A stretch of DNA of 64,000 bases from Saltatorellus ferox (GCA_007751475.1 CP036434.1:5337524-5401523), one strand, 5' to 3'; positions 37,203 through 46,591 are shown, counted from the first letter of the stretch. The notes: generated by a model not told the origin, from the letters alone. Program-made: numbers and translations.

Positions 37203-40200
37203 ATGACCGCACCTGATTTCGTGCACCTGCACGTCCACAGTGAGTACAGCCTGCTCGATGGCGCCAACCGCATCGGCGACCTCGTCAAGGCCTGCGAGAA
37301 GGACGGACAGCGCGCGCTCGCGCTCACCGACCACGGCAACATGTACGGCGCGATCGAGCTGTACCAGAAGGCGCACAAGGGCGGGATCAAACCTCTGATG
37401 GGCTGCGAGGTGTACATCGCCAAGCGCTCGATGCACGAGAAGCACTCGAAGGCGAACGGCAACGGCTATAGCCACCTGACGCTCCTCGCGCGCAACATGG
37501 AGGGCTACCAGAACCTCGTGAAGCTCACGAGCGCAGGCTACGTCGACGGCTTCCACTACAAGCCGCGGATCGACATGGACCTCCTACGCCAGCACGCCGC
37601 GGGGATCTCGTGCCTCTCGGGCTGCCTCGCCGGCGAGATCAACCAGCTGACCCGCACGGGGAAAGAGGGCGAGGCCGAGGCGCTCGCCACGGACCTGCGC
37701 GACATGTTCGGGCCCGAGCATTTCTGGCTCGAGCTGCAGCGGAACGGGATCAACATCCAGGCCGACGCGAACGAAGCGCTGATGCGCATGCACCAGCGCA
37801 CCGGGATCCCGCTCGTCGCGACGAACGACATCCACTACCTGCGCGCCGAGGACTGCCACGCCCAAGACGTACTGCTCTGCATCAACACCGGCGCCAAGAA
37901 AGCGGACAAGGATCGCTTCAAGTTCGAGACGGACACGCTCTTCTTCGCGACGCGCGAGGAGATGACGCACATGTTCCGGGACCTTCCGGAGTCGATCAAG
38001 GCGACGAACGACGTCGCCGAGCAGATCAACGTCGAGCTCGAGTTCGGCACCTACCACGTGCCTGAATTCGTGTCGGAGACCGGCGAGTCGCCCGATCAGA
38101 TCTTCGATCGACTGCTCGAGGAGAGGCTCGTGAAGCTCTACGGCTCGGACAGTCAGGCAGCGCGCGAGCGCCTGGAGCGCGAGAAGGGAACGATCCGCGA
38201 GCTCGGCTTCGTCTCGTACTTCCTGATCGTGTGGGACATCATCAAGTGGTCGCGGGACAACGGGATCTCGGTGGGGCCTGGCCGAGGTTCGGCGGCGGGG
38301 TCGATCGTGGCCTATCTGCTCGACATCACGCGGCTGTGCCCGCTGAAGTACGACCTCCTGTTCGAGCGATTCCTGAACTCCAGCCGCGTGTCGATGCCCG
38401 ATATCGATATCGACTTCTGCAAGGAGGGGCGCGAGCGGGTCATCGAGTACACGCGCGAGCGCTACGGGCGTGAGTGCGTGACGCAGATCGTGACCTTCGG
38501 AACGATGGCCTCGCGGACGGTGGTTCGAGACGTCGGGCGGGCGCTCGACATGCCGCTGTCCGAGATCAACCGCGTGTCCAAGAAGATTCCTGCAGGCCCA
38601 GGTGCCCCCTCCCTGGCGGTCGCGCTGGAAACGGATCCGGAGCTGCAGGCGTTCAAGGCCCTCGGGCCCGAATGGGAGGAACTGTTCGCCTACTCGACGG
38701 CGCTGGAGGGCATGGCGCGGCACGTCTCGACCCACGCGGCAGGCGTCGTGATCACGCCAGGGCCGACGGTCAACTACGTGCCGCTCGGGCGGAACGGCGA
38801 CGATATCACGACGCAGTTCCCGGCCCCACAGCTGGAGGAGCTCGGGCTCCTCAAGATGGACTACCTGGGTCTTCGGACCCTGACGATCATCGATCGATGC
38901 CTGGCGAACATCAAGAAGCGCGGGCTGGAGCCCCCCGTCGTGGACGAGCTGCCGCTCGATGATCCCGGCGTGTTCGAACTGCTCATGGCGGGCGATACGC
39001 TCGGTGTGTTCCAGCTGGAATCCGAGGGGATGCGCAAGCTGCTCTCGCGGCTCAAGCCCGACTGCTTCGACGACGTGGTCGCCGTGCTCGCGCTGTACCG
39101 ACCTGGCCCGCTGGAGTCAGGGATGGTCGACATGTTCGTGGACCGCAAGCATGGGCGCGAGGCGATCACCTTCCCCCACGAGAGCCTCGTCCCGATCCTC
39201 GGGAACACCTACGGTTGCCTCGTGTACCAGGAGCAGGTGATGCTGGCGTCCGTGGAGCTGTCTGGCTTCTCGCTGAACGACGCGGACAACCTGCGGAAGG
39301 CGATGGGCAAGAAGAAGCCCGAGATCATGCAGAAGTTCTCGGCGCAGTTCCTGGAGGGCGCCATCGCGAACGGCTGCGACCCGGACGTCGCGCAGAACAC
39401 CTGGGACAACATCATCAAGTTCGGTGGCTATGGCTTCAACAAGTCGCACTCGGCCGCTTACGCGCTCATCACGTACCAGACCGCGTACCTGAAGGCCCAC
39501 TACCGGACGGACTTCCTCGCCGCGAACTTCTCGTGCGAGATGGGTGACTCGAACAAGATCAAGGACTTCATCGACGACTGCAAGAAGAGCGACATCCGCG
39601 TCCTCATGCCGAGCATCCATGAGTCCGAGTGGGAATTCAAGCCGACGCAGACCCCCGAGGGTGGCGAGGCGATCCGGTTCGGCTTCGGCGCGGTGAAGGG
39701 CTGCGGCCGCGGCGCGCTGGAGGCCATGTGCAAGGTCAGAAACGAACTGCTCGAAGAGAAGCCGCAGCTCACCTTCCACGAGGTGGTGACCGCGGTCGAT
39801 CCCCGTGAGATGGGCAAGATCGCCTGGGAAGCCGTCATCAAGTCCGGCGCGTTCGACGAACTCCAGCACAATCGCGGCTCACTCATGGCCGCGCTGGAGT
39901 CCGCCATGGCGGACGCCAGCTCACTGGCCAAGGATCGACGCAGCGGCCAATCCTCCATGTTCGACGCCTTCGGAGGCGCCGAGGAGGTGTCGGAGGAGAA
40001 GCCGGCCGCTGGTATCGATGACCGCTTTGCGATCACGAAGGCCGAGACGCTGGCGCTGGAGCACGAGGTCCTTGGCTTCTACCTCTCGGGTCACCCGCTG
40101 GAGGAGCGGGCAGGCCTCGTGTCGCTCCTCTCGTCGAGTCCGATCAAGCGACTGGCCGAGGTCGGCAGCTCAGAGAGCACGGTCCGCATCGCGGGCCTCA

Positions 40201-40685
40201 TCCTGCAGAAGGCCGAACTCGTCGTGAAGTCGGGCAAGATGGCGGGCTCGAAGATGTGCCGCTTCCGGCTGGAGGACCTGTCGGGGTCGATCGGCGTGAC
40301 CTGCTTCCCGAGGACCTACCTGGAGGTGCGGGACCTGATCGAGGACGGAGCGGTCGTCCTGTGCTCCGGCAAGCTGGAGGAGGGCAGCGACGAGCCCGCG
40401 ATGCTGCTGGACGAGGTGATGTCGCTGAAGGACGCCCTCGCCCGATTCCAGGGCGGCATCGAGCTACGCGTGGACCCCAAGGACCGGGCGAAGCTCGCCG
40501 TCATCAAGGAGACCTGCGACCGGCACAAGGGCCAGAATCCGCTGTTCCTGCAGACCGAAGGCGACGACGGGCTGACGCGCCGGATCCGAGCCGGTCGCGA
40601 CAAGGGCATCGCGATCACCGAAGAACTGGCGAATGAGCTTTGTGAGATCCTCGGGCACGACCGGGTCGGAATCGTGCGGGTGTAG
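37203..40685 (+). CDS. dnaE: DNA polymerase III subunit alpha
   Basis: Replicative polymerase. Start at ATG 37203 (MTAPDFVHLHVHSEYSLLDGA; GGGGAAG about 8 bases upstream), giving 1160 residues. The PHP domain keeps its metal ligands (HLHVHSEYS, LTDHGNMYG). The polymerase active site is PDIDIDF (Asp 400, Asp 402, Asp 404). Fingers, a tandem HhH region (GFNKSHSAAYALI follows), an OB-fold (VRIAGLILQKAELVVKSGKM) and a C-terminal domain are present. It is DnaE1-like by length and domain order. Confidence 0.96.
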   Translation: MTAPDFVHLHVHSEYSLLDGANRIGDLVKACEKDGQRALALTDHGNMYGAIELYQKAHKGGIKPLMGCEVYIAKRSMHEKHSKANGNGYSHLTLLARNMEGYQNLVKLTSAGYVDGFHYKPRIDMDLLRQHAAGISCLSGCLAGEINQLTRTGKEGEAEALATDLRDMFGPEHFWLELQRNGINIQADANEALMRMHQRTGIPLVATNDIHYLRAEDCHAQDVLLCINTGAKKADKDRFKFETDTLFFATREEMTHMFRDLPESIKATNDVAEQINVELEFGTYHVPEFVSETGESPDQIFDRLLEERLVKLYGSDSQAARERLEREKGTIRELGFVSYFLIVWDIIKWSRDNGISVGPGRGSAAGSIVAYLLDITRLCPLKYDLLFERFLNSSRVSMPDIDIDFCKEGRERVIEYTRERYGRECVTQIVTFGTMASRTVVRDVGRALDMPLSEINRVSKKIPAGPGAPSLAVALETDPELQAFKALGPEWEELFAYSTALEGMARHVSTHAAGVVITPGPTVNYVPLGRNGDDITTQFPAPQLEELGLLKMDYLGLRTLTIIDRCLANIKKRGLEPPVVDELPLDDPGVFELLMAGDTLGVFQLESEGMRKLLSRLKPDCFDDVVAVLALYRPGPLESGMVDMFVDRKHGREAITFPHESLVPILGNTYGCLVYQEQVMLASVELSGFSLNDADNLRKAMGKKKPEIMQKFSAQFLEGAIANGCDPDVAQNTWDNIIKFGGYGFNKSHSAAYALITYQTAYLKAHYRTDFLAANFSCEMGDSNKIKDFIDDCKKSDIRVLMPSIHESEWEFKPTQTPEGGEAIRFGFGAVKGCGRGALEAMCKVRNELLEEKPQLTFHEVVTAVDPREMGKIAWEAVIKSGAFDELQHNRGSLMAALESAMADASSLAKDRRSGQSSMFDAFGGAEEVSEEKPAAGIDDRFAITKAETLALEHEVLGFYLSGHPLEERAGLVSLLSSSPIKRLAEVGSSESTVRIAGLILQKAELVVKSGKMAGSKMCRFRLEDLSGSIGVTCFPRTYLEVRDLIEDGAVVLCSGKLEEGSDEPAMLLDEVMSLKDALARFQGGIELRVDPKDRAKLAVIKETCDRHKGQNPLFLQTEGDDGLTRRIRAGRDKGIAITEELANELCEILGHDRVGIVRV

Positions 40686-40742
40686 TTGAGGTAGCTCGCG
40701 CGCGCGGGGCCCCGCCTGGTCCGCAGCGGGACACGTCTCGAA

Positions 40743-41723
40743 TCAGAAGGAGTCTTCGCTCATGGGCAACGTGTCCGCGTCGATGCTGAACTCCAGGACG
40801 GTTTTGGCGAGGCTCGGCGTCAGATCGACGGAGTGAGCCCGAGCTGCCTCCGCTCCAGGCAAGCCGTGGAGGGTGACCGTGACCCTTCCCGGTCCGGGCG
40901 CATGGAGGGAGAGCGGTTTTTCCCAGGCGGGCGTGATCCAGGAGAGACGGCGCCGGGCCAGACCCCATGGGTCGACGCTCGTGTCTAGCCGGTCCTCGGT
41001 CGAGCCATCGGCTTCCGAGGGAGGATGGCTGACCATCCAGATGGTGCCGACGTTCTCCAGGGAGCCGAACGTCTGAAGCCAGTCTGTCCGCGGGCAGGCG
41101 TCATCCGGAAGGTCGAGGAACTCGTCCCCCTCGACCTGCACCCGATCCCCCTCTTCCCAATCCATGGAGAGATAGACCTCGTCCTTCAGTTCCTCCGGCA
41201 GTCCATGGACGACGACGTCGACTTCGAAGCGCTTCAGTACAATCGAGGTGCGCTGGAAAGAGTGCTCCGCGGTGAGTTCGATGGCAGGACTTCGACCCCA
41301 CGCAGGACTGTCATCCGTGAAACCCCTCGCGGCGACGAACCAGCGTCCTGGAATGAGTCCTTGTAGGACGAAGGCTCGCTGGTCTCCGAGGTCGATGTTC
41401 ACGAAGTCGGCCACGATCCAGGTCTCACCGGCACGCTCGTAGCGGAGCGCCGTCAGGAAAACGGGGTGAGGGCTGTCGCTCGCCGCCTCTCCCGAAATCG
41501 TGCACGCGCCGTCGTCGGTCACCCGGACGACCACCGGAGCAGCGGCTGCATCCCTCGGTACGCCACCGAGCGAGGACGCCGCGAAAGGATCCACGGAATG
41601 GGCGCGGCTCTCCCAGGACGGAACCAGGTAGGCGAAGCTCCAGGCAACGGCGAGAACCAGGCAGAACGCCACGGTTGCGTGAGCCTTGAGGGAGCCCGAA
41701 GGTACGAGTCGAGAGCGCTGCAT
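40743..41723 (-). CDS. Hypothetical secreted or membrane-anchored protein
   Basis: 326 residues, no recognised family. One N-terminal hydrophobic helix (about 14-34, TVAFCLVLAVAWSFAYLVP) acts as signal or anchor. The rest alternates short beta-like segments (VVVRVTDDGACTISGEA; RTSIVLKRFEVDVVVHGLP), suggestive of carboxypeptidase-regulatory-like beta-sandwich domains, but the match is weak. It converges with dnaE (57 bp apart) and is separated from adk by a spacer with a long perfect hairpin. Confidence 0.6.
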   Translation of the reverse strand: MQRSRLVPSGSLKAHATVAFCLVLAVAWSFAYLVPSWESRAHSVDPFAASSLGGVPRDAAAAPVVVRVTDDGACTISGEAASDSPHPVFLTALRYERAGETWIVADFVNIDLGDQRAFVLQGLIPGRWFVAARGFTDDSPAWGRSPAIELTAEHSFQRTSIVLKRFEVDVVVHGLPEELKDEVYLSMDWEEGDRVQVEGDEFLDLPDDACPRTDWLQTFGSLENVGTIWMVSHPPSEADGSTEDRLDTSVDPWGLARRRLSWITPAWEKPLSLHAPGPGRVTVTLHGLPGAEAARAHSVDLTPSLAKTVLEFSIDADTLPMSEDSF

Positions 41724-41840
41724 CAGTCACCCGTAGCCCACGCGGAACGGGCAGTTTCGAGCAACCAAAAGAAACTTTCTAAGTGGTAAATCAGGGAACC
41801 TATGGCATTGGCGACCCGTTGCGCATTCGACCGATCGGAA

Positions 41841-41891
41841 CGAAAGCAAGGCACTTCGATCGGCTACGCAGATCGAAGTGCCTTGCTTTCG
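41841..41891. repeat. Perfect 21-bp inverted repeat
   Basis: The arm beginning CGAAAGCAAGGCACTTCGAT (41841-41861) is exactly mirrored at 41871-41891 around a 9-base loop GGCTACGCA. It lies 56 bases past the adk stop. No T run follows on either strand, so it is not a classic terminator, although it could block or process the transcript. Confidence 0.85.
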
Positions 41892-41946
41892 TACCAAGTG
41901 GCCGAGTCCGCTACGGGCGCTGAAGCCGCGGACCGCTACCGCCAGA

Positions 41947-42534
41947 TCAAACCGAAGACTGGATCCGTGCACGGACCTCTTCTACCGTTCCGGCACCATC
42001 GATCAAATGGACCGGTACCAGACCCTGCTCACGGTAGTACGCGATGCACGGCTCGGACTGCTCGCGATAGGTATCGATCCGCCGCTGGACGACCGCAGGA
42101 TCCGCATCGTCGCTGCGGTTCTCCTTCTCGGCGCGGCCGATCAGGCGCTTCTTCAGCTCCTCGTCAGGAACTTCCAGCACCACCACGCCCGCCAGCTTCG
42201 TCCCTCGCCCGGCGAGGTATCCGTCCAGCCACGAGGCCTGAAGCACGTTCCTCGGAAAGCCGTCCAGCAGCGCTCCTTCGGCCGTATCAGGCTCGGCGAG
42301 ACGCTCCGCCACCATGGCGTTGGTGACCGTGTCCGGAACCAGCTTTCCAGCCGCGAGAATGTCTTTCACCTGCAGCCCGATCTCCGTCTCCCCTTTCAGG
42401 TGAGCGCGAAACATATCACCCGTGGAGACGTGGGGCACATCCAGGTGGTCCTTCAGAGAACCAGCCTGGGTGCCTTTGCCAGCCGCGGGGGGGCCGAAGA
42501 TCAGGAAGTGACGGGTCAAGGTCGCCGTTACCAA
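41947..42534 (-). CDS. adk: Adenylate kinase, short-LID form
   Basis: Interconverts AMP + ATP and 2 ADP. 195 residues: P-loop GPPAAGKGT, AMP-binding STGDMFR and LLDGFPRN, and a short LID (GRAEKENRSDD) without zinc cysteines. It follows rplQ at the end of the ribosomal cluster; in many bacteria adk sits next to secY instead. Confidence 0.94.
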   Translation of the reverse strand: MVTATLTRHFLIFGPPAAGKGTQAGSLKDHLDVPHVSTGDMFRAHLKGETEIGLQVKDILAAGKLVPDTVTNAMVAERLAEPDTAEGALLDGFPRNVLQASWLDGYLAGRGTKLAGVVVLEVPDEELKKRLIGRAEKENRSDDADPAVVQRRIDTYREQSEPCIAYYREQGLVPVHLIDGAGTVEEVRARIQSSV

Positions 42535-42558
42535 AGTCGGAAGCGAGTCGCCAGAAGG

Positions 42559-42951
42559 CTACTCCGCAGCGGCGTCCAGTTCCTCACGGGGCGTGCGCTC
42601 CACGAACTCGAGGATCGCGCGCTCACCGTTGTCGCCGAGGCGACGCTTGGTCAGCTTGATGATCCGGCAGTAGCCGCCAGGACGATCCTGGAAGCGCGGC
42701 CCGAGCACGTCGAAGAGCTTCTTGGCGCCGTCCTTGCTGCGCAGCTTGCTGAAAGCGCGGCGGCGGTTGTGCTGGGACGGGTCCTTGGAAAGGGTCACGA
42801 GCTTCTCGACGAAGGGCTTGACGGCCTTCGCCTTCTGAACGGTCGTGATAATACGCTCGTGCTCGATCAGCGAGGCCGCCATGTTCCTGGTCATGGCCTG
42901 GCGGTGGCTGGTCGTGCGTCCGAGCTTAAATCCGGCTACGCGGTGTCGCAT
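42559..42951 (-). CDS. rplQ: 50S ribosomal protein L17
   Basis: 130 residues, starting MRHRVAGFKLGRTTSHRQAM, the conserved L17 N-terminus, with LIEHERIITTVQKAKAVKP. The C-terminus ends in a short acidic tail (EELDAAAE). It lies 100 bp after rpoA, the standard alpha-operon order. Confidence 0.96.
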   Translation of the reverse strand: MRHRVAGFKLGRTTSHRQAMTRNMAASLIEHERIITTVQKAKAVKPFVEKLVTLSKDPSQHNRRRAFSKLRSKDGAKKLFDVLGPRFQDRPGGYCRIIKLTKRRLGDNGERAILEFVERTPREELDAAAE

Positions 42952-43051
42952 GGGAGTCTAGGGAGTCAGCGCCCCGGCAAGAGGTTGCGCGAGGGCGCCC
43001 CAGTTCTGGGGCAGGGAGAGGGTCGTGGACGGGAGGCGGGGGAAAGCTCTA

Positions 43052-44077
43052 CTACTCGGTCACCTTCATGCCGAGCGAGAGACCACGCTCGGCGAGCTTC
43101 GACTTGATCTCCGTGAGGGAGGTCTTGCCGAGGTTCTTGAGGTTGATCACGTCGTTCTCCGACATGGTCACGAGGTCACGGAGCGTCTGGAGGTTGGCAC
43201 CGTCCAGGCAGTTGCGGGCGCGAACGGAAAGCTCGAGGTCCGCGATCGGGGCATCCAGCATGCGGGAGAGCTCGGAGTCCTCCTGCTTCTGGGGGTTGAA
43301 CTCCGAAGCGGTCGGAGTGTCGAGAAGCGGCTTGGAGTCCCGCGTCTCGCCCTGAAGGACGAAGGGGTTCAGGTGCTTCCGGTAGATCTTGGCGGCCTCC
43401 GTGAGGGCCAGCTCGGGCGTCACCGAACCGTCGGTCCAGATCTCGAGGATCAGGCGGTCGTAGTTCGTGAACTTGCCGACGCGGCAGGCCTCGATGCCGT
43501 AGCGAACTCGCTCGACCGGCGAGTAGCTGGAGTCGACCGGGATCTTGCCCAGTTCCTGATCATCGAACTTGTTGTCCTCGGCCGGCACGTAGCCGCGGCC
43601 TCGGTTGACATCCAGCTCGACGTCGAACTCGCGGTCCATGGTGAGGGTGCAAATGTGCAGGTCCTCGTTCATGACCTTCGCGCCACGCTCGCACTCCACG
43701 TCCGCGCCGGTCACCGCGCCCTCGCTGGAGCGCTGGATGCGGCACACGATCGGACCGTCCCCGTCATACTCGATACGGAGGCGCTTGAGGTTGAGGATGA
43801 TCGCAGCCACGTCCTCGTAGACACCTTCGAGGCTATCGAACTCGTGGCTCGCGCCGTCGATGCGGACCGCCGTCACGGCGCAGCCTTCGATGGACGAAAG
43901 CAGCACGCGGCGCAGGCCGTTGCCGATCGTCTGCCCGAAGCCGCGCTCGAACGGATCGATCAGGAATCGACCGTACGTGTCGGTGAGCGTCGCGTCGTCG
44001 GCTTCAACGCGCGAAGGAAGTTCAAAATTACGCCAGCGGATCCTCATGGGATGAGTCTCTCTTGTTTCAGGCCCCAC
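43052..44077 (-). CDS. rpoA: RNA polymerase subunit alpha
   Basis: Scaffold subunit of RNA polymerase. 341 residues: dimerisation NTD (about 1-245, with NGLRRVLLSSIEGCAVT) and DNA-binding CTD (about 265-335, LELSVRARNCLDGANLQTL, LKNLGKTSLTEIKSKL). Located between rpsD and rplQ. Confidence 0.97.
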   Translation of the reverse strand: MGPETRETHPMRIRWRNFELPSRVEADDATLTDTYGRFLIDPFERGFGQTIGNGLRRVLLSSIEGCAVTAVRIDGASHEFDSLEGVYEDVAAIILNLKRLRIEYDGDGPIVCRIQRSSEGAVTGADVECERGAKVMNEDLHICTLTMDREFDVELDVNRGRGYVPAEDNKFDDQELGKIPVDSSYSPVERVRYGIEACRVGKFTNYDRLILEIWTDGSVTPELALTEAAKIYRKHLNPFVLQGETRDSKPLLDTPTASEFNPQKQEDSELSRMLDAPIADLELSVRARNCLDGANLQTLRDLVTMSENDVINLKNLGKTSLTEIKSKLAERGLSLGMKVTE

Positions 44078-44407
44078 GGGAGCAGGGCGAGCTTTCCACG
44101 ACCGGAGTCGTCGAGAAGCGGGTGTGTGTGTATGCGGAGTTGATTTCGATCGCCCGGAAGACGATCAGGGAGCCCACTCGTCAGTGAGCCCCAACACGGT
44201 CAGTTAGCCCAGCCACGGTCACGCGGCTCGGCCGCCCGAAGCAGCCCGGCAACCCAGGAGCAGCCCGGCCACCCCGAGGCAGCGCTTGAGTGACCCAGGA
44301 GTCACCCACTCAGCCGCCCCAGGGCAACTCGCTGGCACTCCCAGGCAACCCGTGTCCCCGGCTCGCTCACCAGACCCGCCTTTTCGGGCGACGCTTGGCT
44401 CACGCTG
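44078..44407. other. Intergenic region between rpsD and rpoA
   Basis: The 403-bp gap between rpsD and rpoA is unusually long for the alpha operon. This part has GCAGCCCGGC-type imperfect direct repeats (about 44238-44275) and no gene. The rest of the gap holds two hairpins listed separately. A separate rpoA promoter here is possible but none was recognised. Confidence 0.4.
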
Positions 44408-44436
44408 CATCCGCGTAAGCGGATGCGCCAGAAACA
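44408..44436 (-). repeat. Hairpin element, copy 2
   Basis: Stem CATCCGC/GCGGATG with a 4-base loop, preceded on the minus strand by TGTTTCTGGCG. It differs from the copy at 34924-34953 by two substitutions and one T. It again lies downstream of a hairpin that follows a stable-RNA or ribosomal gene. Confidence 0.75.
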
Positions 44437-44449
44437 CAAGTGAGTCGTT

Positions 44450-44474
44450 GAGGTACCCCCCCTGGGGGTACCTC
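44450..44474 (-). promoter_or_regulatory. Hairpin just after rpsD
   Basis: A perfect 10-bp stem GAGGTACCCC/GGGGTACCTC with a C/G-rich loop begins 6 bases after the rpsD stop codon. No T run follows. It may act as a partial terminator, processing site or attenuator between rpsD and rpoA. Confidence 0.55.
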
Positions 44475-44480
44475 GACGGC

Positions 44481-45110
44481 TCACTTCGAGCAGAGCTCGA
44501 CGATGAGCTGTTCCTGGATCGGGAACTGGAAGTCTTCGCGCTTGGGCAGCGTCGTCACCGTGACGGACATCGCGTCGTCATCGACGCTCAGCCACTCGGG
44601 ACGGAAGCCGCCCTTGTTCACGTCGATGAACCCGGAGACGATCTTCTTCGTGTTCTCCTTGGTACGCGGCTGGACCACATCACCCGCGCGAACGCGGAAG
44701 GACGGGATCGTGACGCGCTTGCCATTCACCAGGTAGTGCCCGTGATTGACCATCTGACGGGCTTGAGCGAGGGTCGTCGCAAAGCCTGCCGAGAGCACCA
44801 CGTTGTCCAGGCGACGCGAAAGCAGGGTGAGAAGGTTCTCACCGGTGTTGCCCTTCATGCGCTCCGCCTCGGCGAAGTAGCGCTTGAACTGGCGCTCGAG
44901 TACCCCGAACACCCTCTTGAGCTTCTGCTTCTCGCGAAGGCGCACGCCATAGTCGGTCACCTTGCGGCGGCTTTGGGCGTGTACCCCGGGCGGGTAGTCG
45001 CGGCGCTGAAGCACGGCGACTTTTCCGCTGGAGGTGTTCTGACCGAGGAAGAAGAGGTTCATCCCCTCCCGGCGGCACTGTTTGATCTTGGGTCCGGTGT
45101 AACGAGCCAT
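44481..45110 (-). CDS. rpsD: 30S ribosomal protein S4
   Basis: Primary 16S rRNA-binding protein. 209 residues, starting MARYTGPKIKQCRREGMNLF, with the S4 RNA-binding motif RLDNVVLSAGFATTLAQARQMV. It lacks the four-cysteine zinc cluster (C-minus form). Confidence 0.96.
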   Translation of the reverse strand: MARYTGPKIKQCRREGMNLFFLGQNTSSGKVAVLQRRDYPPGVHAQSRRKVTDYGVRLREKQKLKRVFGVLERQFKRYFAEAERMKGNTGENLLTLLSRRLDNVVLSAGFATTLAQARQMVNHGHYLVNGKRVTIPSFRVRAGDVVQPRTKENTKKIVSGFIDVNKGGFRPEWLSVDDDAMSVTVTTLPKREDFQFPIQEQLIVELCSK

Positions 45111-45225
45111 ATCAGTTAGGCGTCAAGTGACAGGTGTTCAGTGGTGAGCGAAGTCCGCGGCGCCGGATCCTGGACCGCGGCAATCCGGTGAAACCGGGAG
45201 GCGCGGGAAAGGAGCCGACTGCGCA

Positions 45226-45606
45226 TCAGACGCGGCGACGCTTGCTGGCGCGGCAGCCGTTGTGAGGAAGGGGCGTGACGTCCTCGATCGAAACCACGCG
45301 GAGACCGGCGTTGGCGAGAGCACGAACGGCCGACTCGCGACCGGATCCCGCGCCCTTGACCCGAACTTCGACCTCCTTGAGGCCGTGGCGCATCGCAGCC
45401 TGAGCGGCGTTGTCGGCCGCGCGCTGGGCCGCGAACGGCGTGCTCTTGCGGGTTCCTTTGAAACCCTGGCTGCCTGCCGTGCCCCACGAAATCGTGTTGC
45501 CCGCCGGGTCCGTGATCGTCACATGCGTGTTGTTGAACGTCGACTTCACGTGGACGATCCCCTTGACGATGTTCTTTTTCGCCTTGCGCTTGGTGCTCTT
45601 GGCCAT
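45226..45606 (-). CDS. rpsK: 30S ribosomal protein S11
   Basis: 126 residues with HVKSTFNNTHVTITDPAGN and the C-terminal signature DVTPLPHNGCRASKRRRV. Platform protein near the mRNA exit. Standard alpha-operon position, though with 115- and 158-bp spacers on its two sides. Confidence 0.97.
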   Translation of the reverse strand: MAKSTKRKAKKNIVKGIVHVKSTFNNTHVTITDPAGNTISWGTAGSQGFKGTRKSTPFAAQRAADNAAQAAMRHGLKEVEVRVKGAGSGRESAVRALANAGLRVVSIEDVTPLPHNGCRASKRRRV

Positions 45607-45764
45607 GAGTGGTGGTTCGAATCAGCTGCTCGGAGCCGCTCGGTTCTAGGTTGGGTTCGCGATCTCGCGAGCGTGGTGTATGGGGCGTTCCGTCCGGCGC
45701 GGCCGCGGTCCCTGGGGAATCCGGAGGGAATTCCCGAGGAGCCGAGTCCCGCGCCAGGGCGAGA

Positions 45765-46142
45765 TCACTTCTTGACGGACTTCTTGCCAGCGACCGTCTT
45801 CTTCGGTCCCTTGCGCGAACGGGCGTTGGTTCGGGTCCGCTGACCGCGGACCGGGAGGCTGCGACGGTGGCGAAGGCCCCGGTAGCAACCGATGTCACGG
45901 AGGCGAGAGATCGCCTGCGCGAGCGTGCGTCGAAGCTCACCCTCGACGTTGTAGTTCTTCTGAAGATGGTTGGCGATCTCCGTGACCTGGATCTCGTTGA
46001 GGTCCCGGGCCTTCATGCCGGGATCGAGGTTCAGGTCGCGGCACACGTCCAGTGCCGTCTTGCGGCCAACGCCGAAGATGTAGGTGAGGCTGATTTCCAA
46101 ACGCTTGTCGTTCGGAATGTCGACGCCGATGATACGTGCCAT
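45765..46142 (-). CDS. rpsM: 30S ribosomal protein S13
   Basis: 125 residues, starting MARIIGVDIPNDKRLEISLT, with YRGLRHRRSLPVRGQRTRTNAR (quoted as RGLRHRRSLPVRGQRTRTN) and a basic tail KKTVAGKKSVKK. Contacts the P-site tRNA and bridge B1. Confidence 0.97.
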   Translation of the reverse strand: MARIIGVDIPNDKRLEISLTYIFGVGRKTALDVCRDLNLDPGMKARDLNEIQVTEIANHLQKNYNVEGELRRTLAQAISRLRDIGCYRGLRHRRSLPVRGQRTRTNARSRKGPKKTVAGKKSVKK

Positions 46143-46214
46143 GTTTCTGGGAGCTCAGTTGTTGTAGGGACCGGCCATGGTTGACCTGGGGGCCCAGGCC
46201 ATCCGGCCGGGCGC

Positions 46215-46334
46215 TTACTTGCCTTGACGCTGCTTGTGGCGGGGGTCGGCGTCGCAAATAACGCGAACGACACCACGGCGGCGGACGATCTTGCACTTGG
46301 CACACATGCGCCGCACGCTGCTTCGGACTTTCAT
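46215..46334 (-). CDS. rpmJ: 50S ribosomal protein L36
   Basis: 39-residue protein MKVRSSVRRMCAKCKIVRRR..., zinc-binding form with Cys 11, Cys 14, Cys 27 and His 32. Its ATG overlaps the infA stop by 4 bp, and its purine-rich ribosome-binding site GGAGGAGAAGAAG lies inside the infA coding sequence. Too short for most gene callers' default cut-offs. Confidence 0.95.
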   Translation of the reverse strand: MKVRSSVRRMCAKCKIVRRRGVVRVICDADPRHKQRQGK

Positions 46335-46591
46335 CTTCTTCTTCTCCTCCGGCCGCGGCCACCGCGTCTGCGGCGCTCACCTCGGCAGGTGATTCGACCT
46401 TTGGTGAGGTCGTAGGGTGACATTTCTACGGTGATCTTGTCGCCGGGTAGGATGCGAATGTAGTGCATCCTCATCTTGCCGGAGACGTGCGCGAGAATCT
46501 CGTGGCCGGACTCCAACTTCGCTCGGAAACGAGCGTTGGGGAGAGCCTCGGTCACGATGCACTCGACTGTGATCGGTTCTTCTTTTGCCAT
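46331..46591 (-). CDS. infA: Translation initiation factor IF-1 with Arg-rich tail
   Basis: Binds the 30S A site during initiation. The OB-fold core (VECIVTEALPNARFRAKLES ... PYDLTKGRITCR) is canonical, about 71 residues. A 15-residue tail of the form GERRRRGGRGRRRRRR is added, giving 86 residues. The tail's last codons are AGG/AGA, rare in this GC-rich genome, and they form the ribosome-binding site of rpmJ. Confidence 0.94.
   Translation of the reverse strand: MAKEEPITVECIVTEALPNARFRAKLESGHEILAHVSGKMRMHYIRILPGDKITVEMSPYDLTKGRITCRGERRRRGGRGRRRRRR

Noticed and set aside
41841..41891. Classic intrinsic terminator for adk
   Set aside because: The stem is perfect but there is no T run on either strand, so I list it only as an inverted repeat.
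41727..41972. 81-codon frame spanning the 21-bp inverted repeat
   Set aside because: Runs through the hairpin and overlaps the adk 3' end; no start context or family resemblance.
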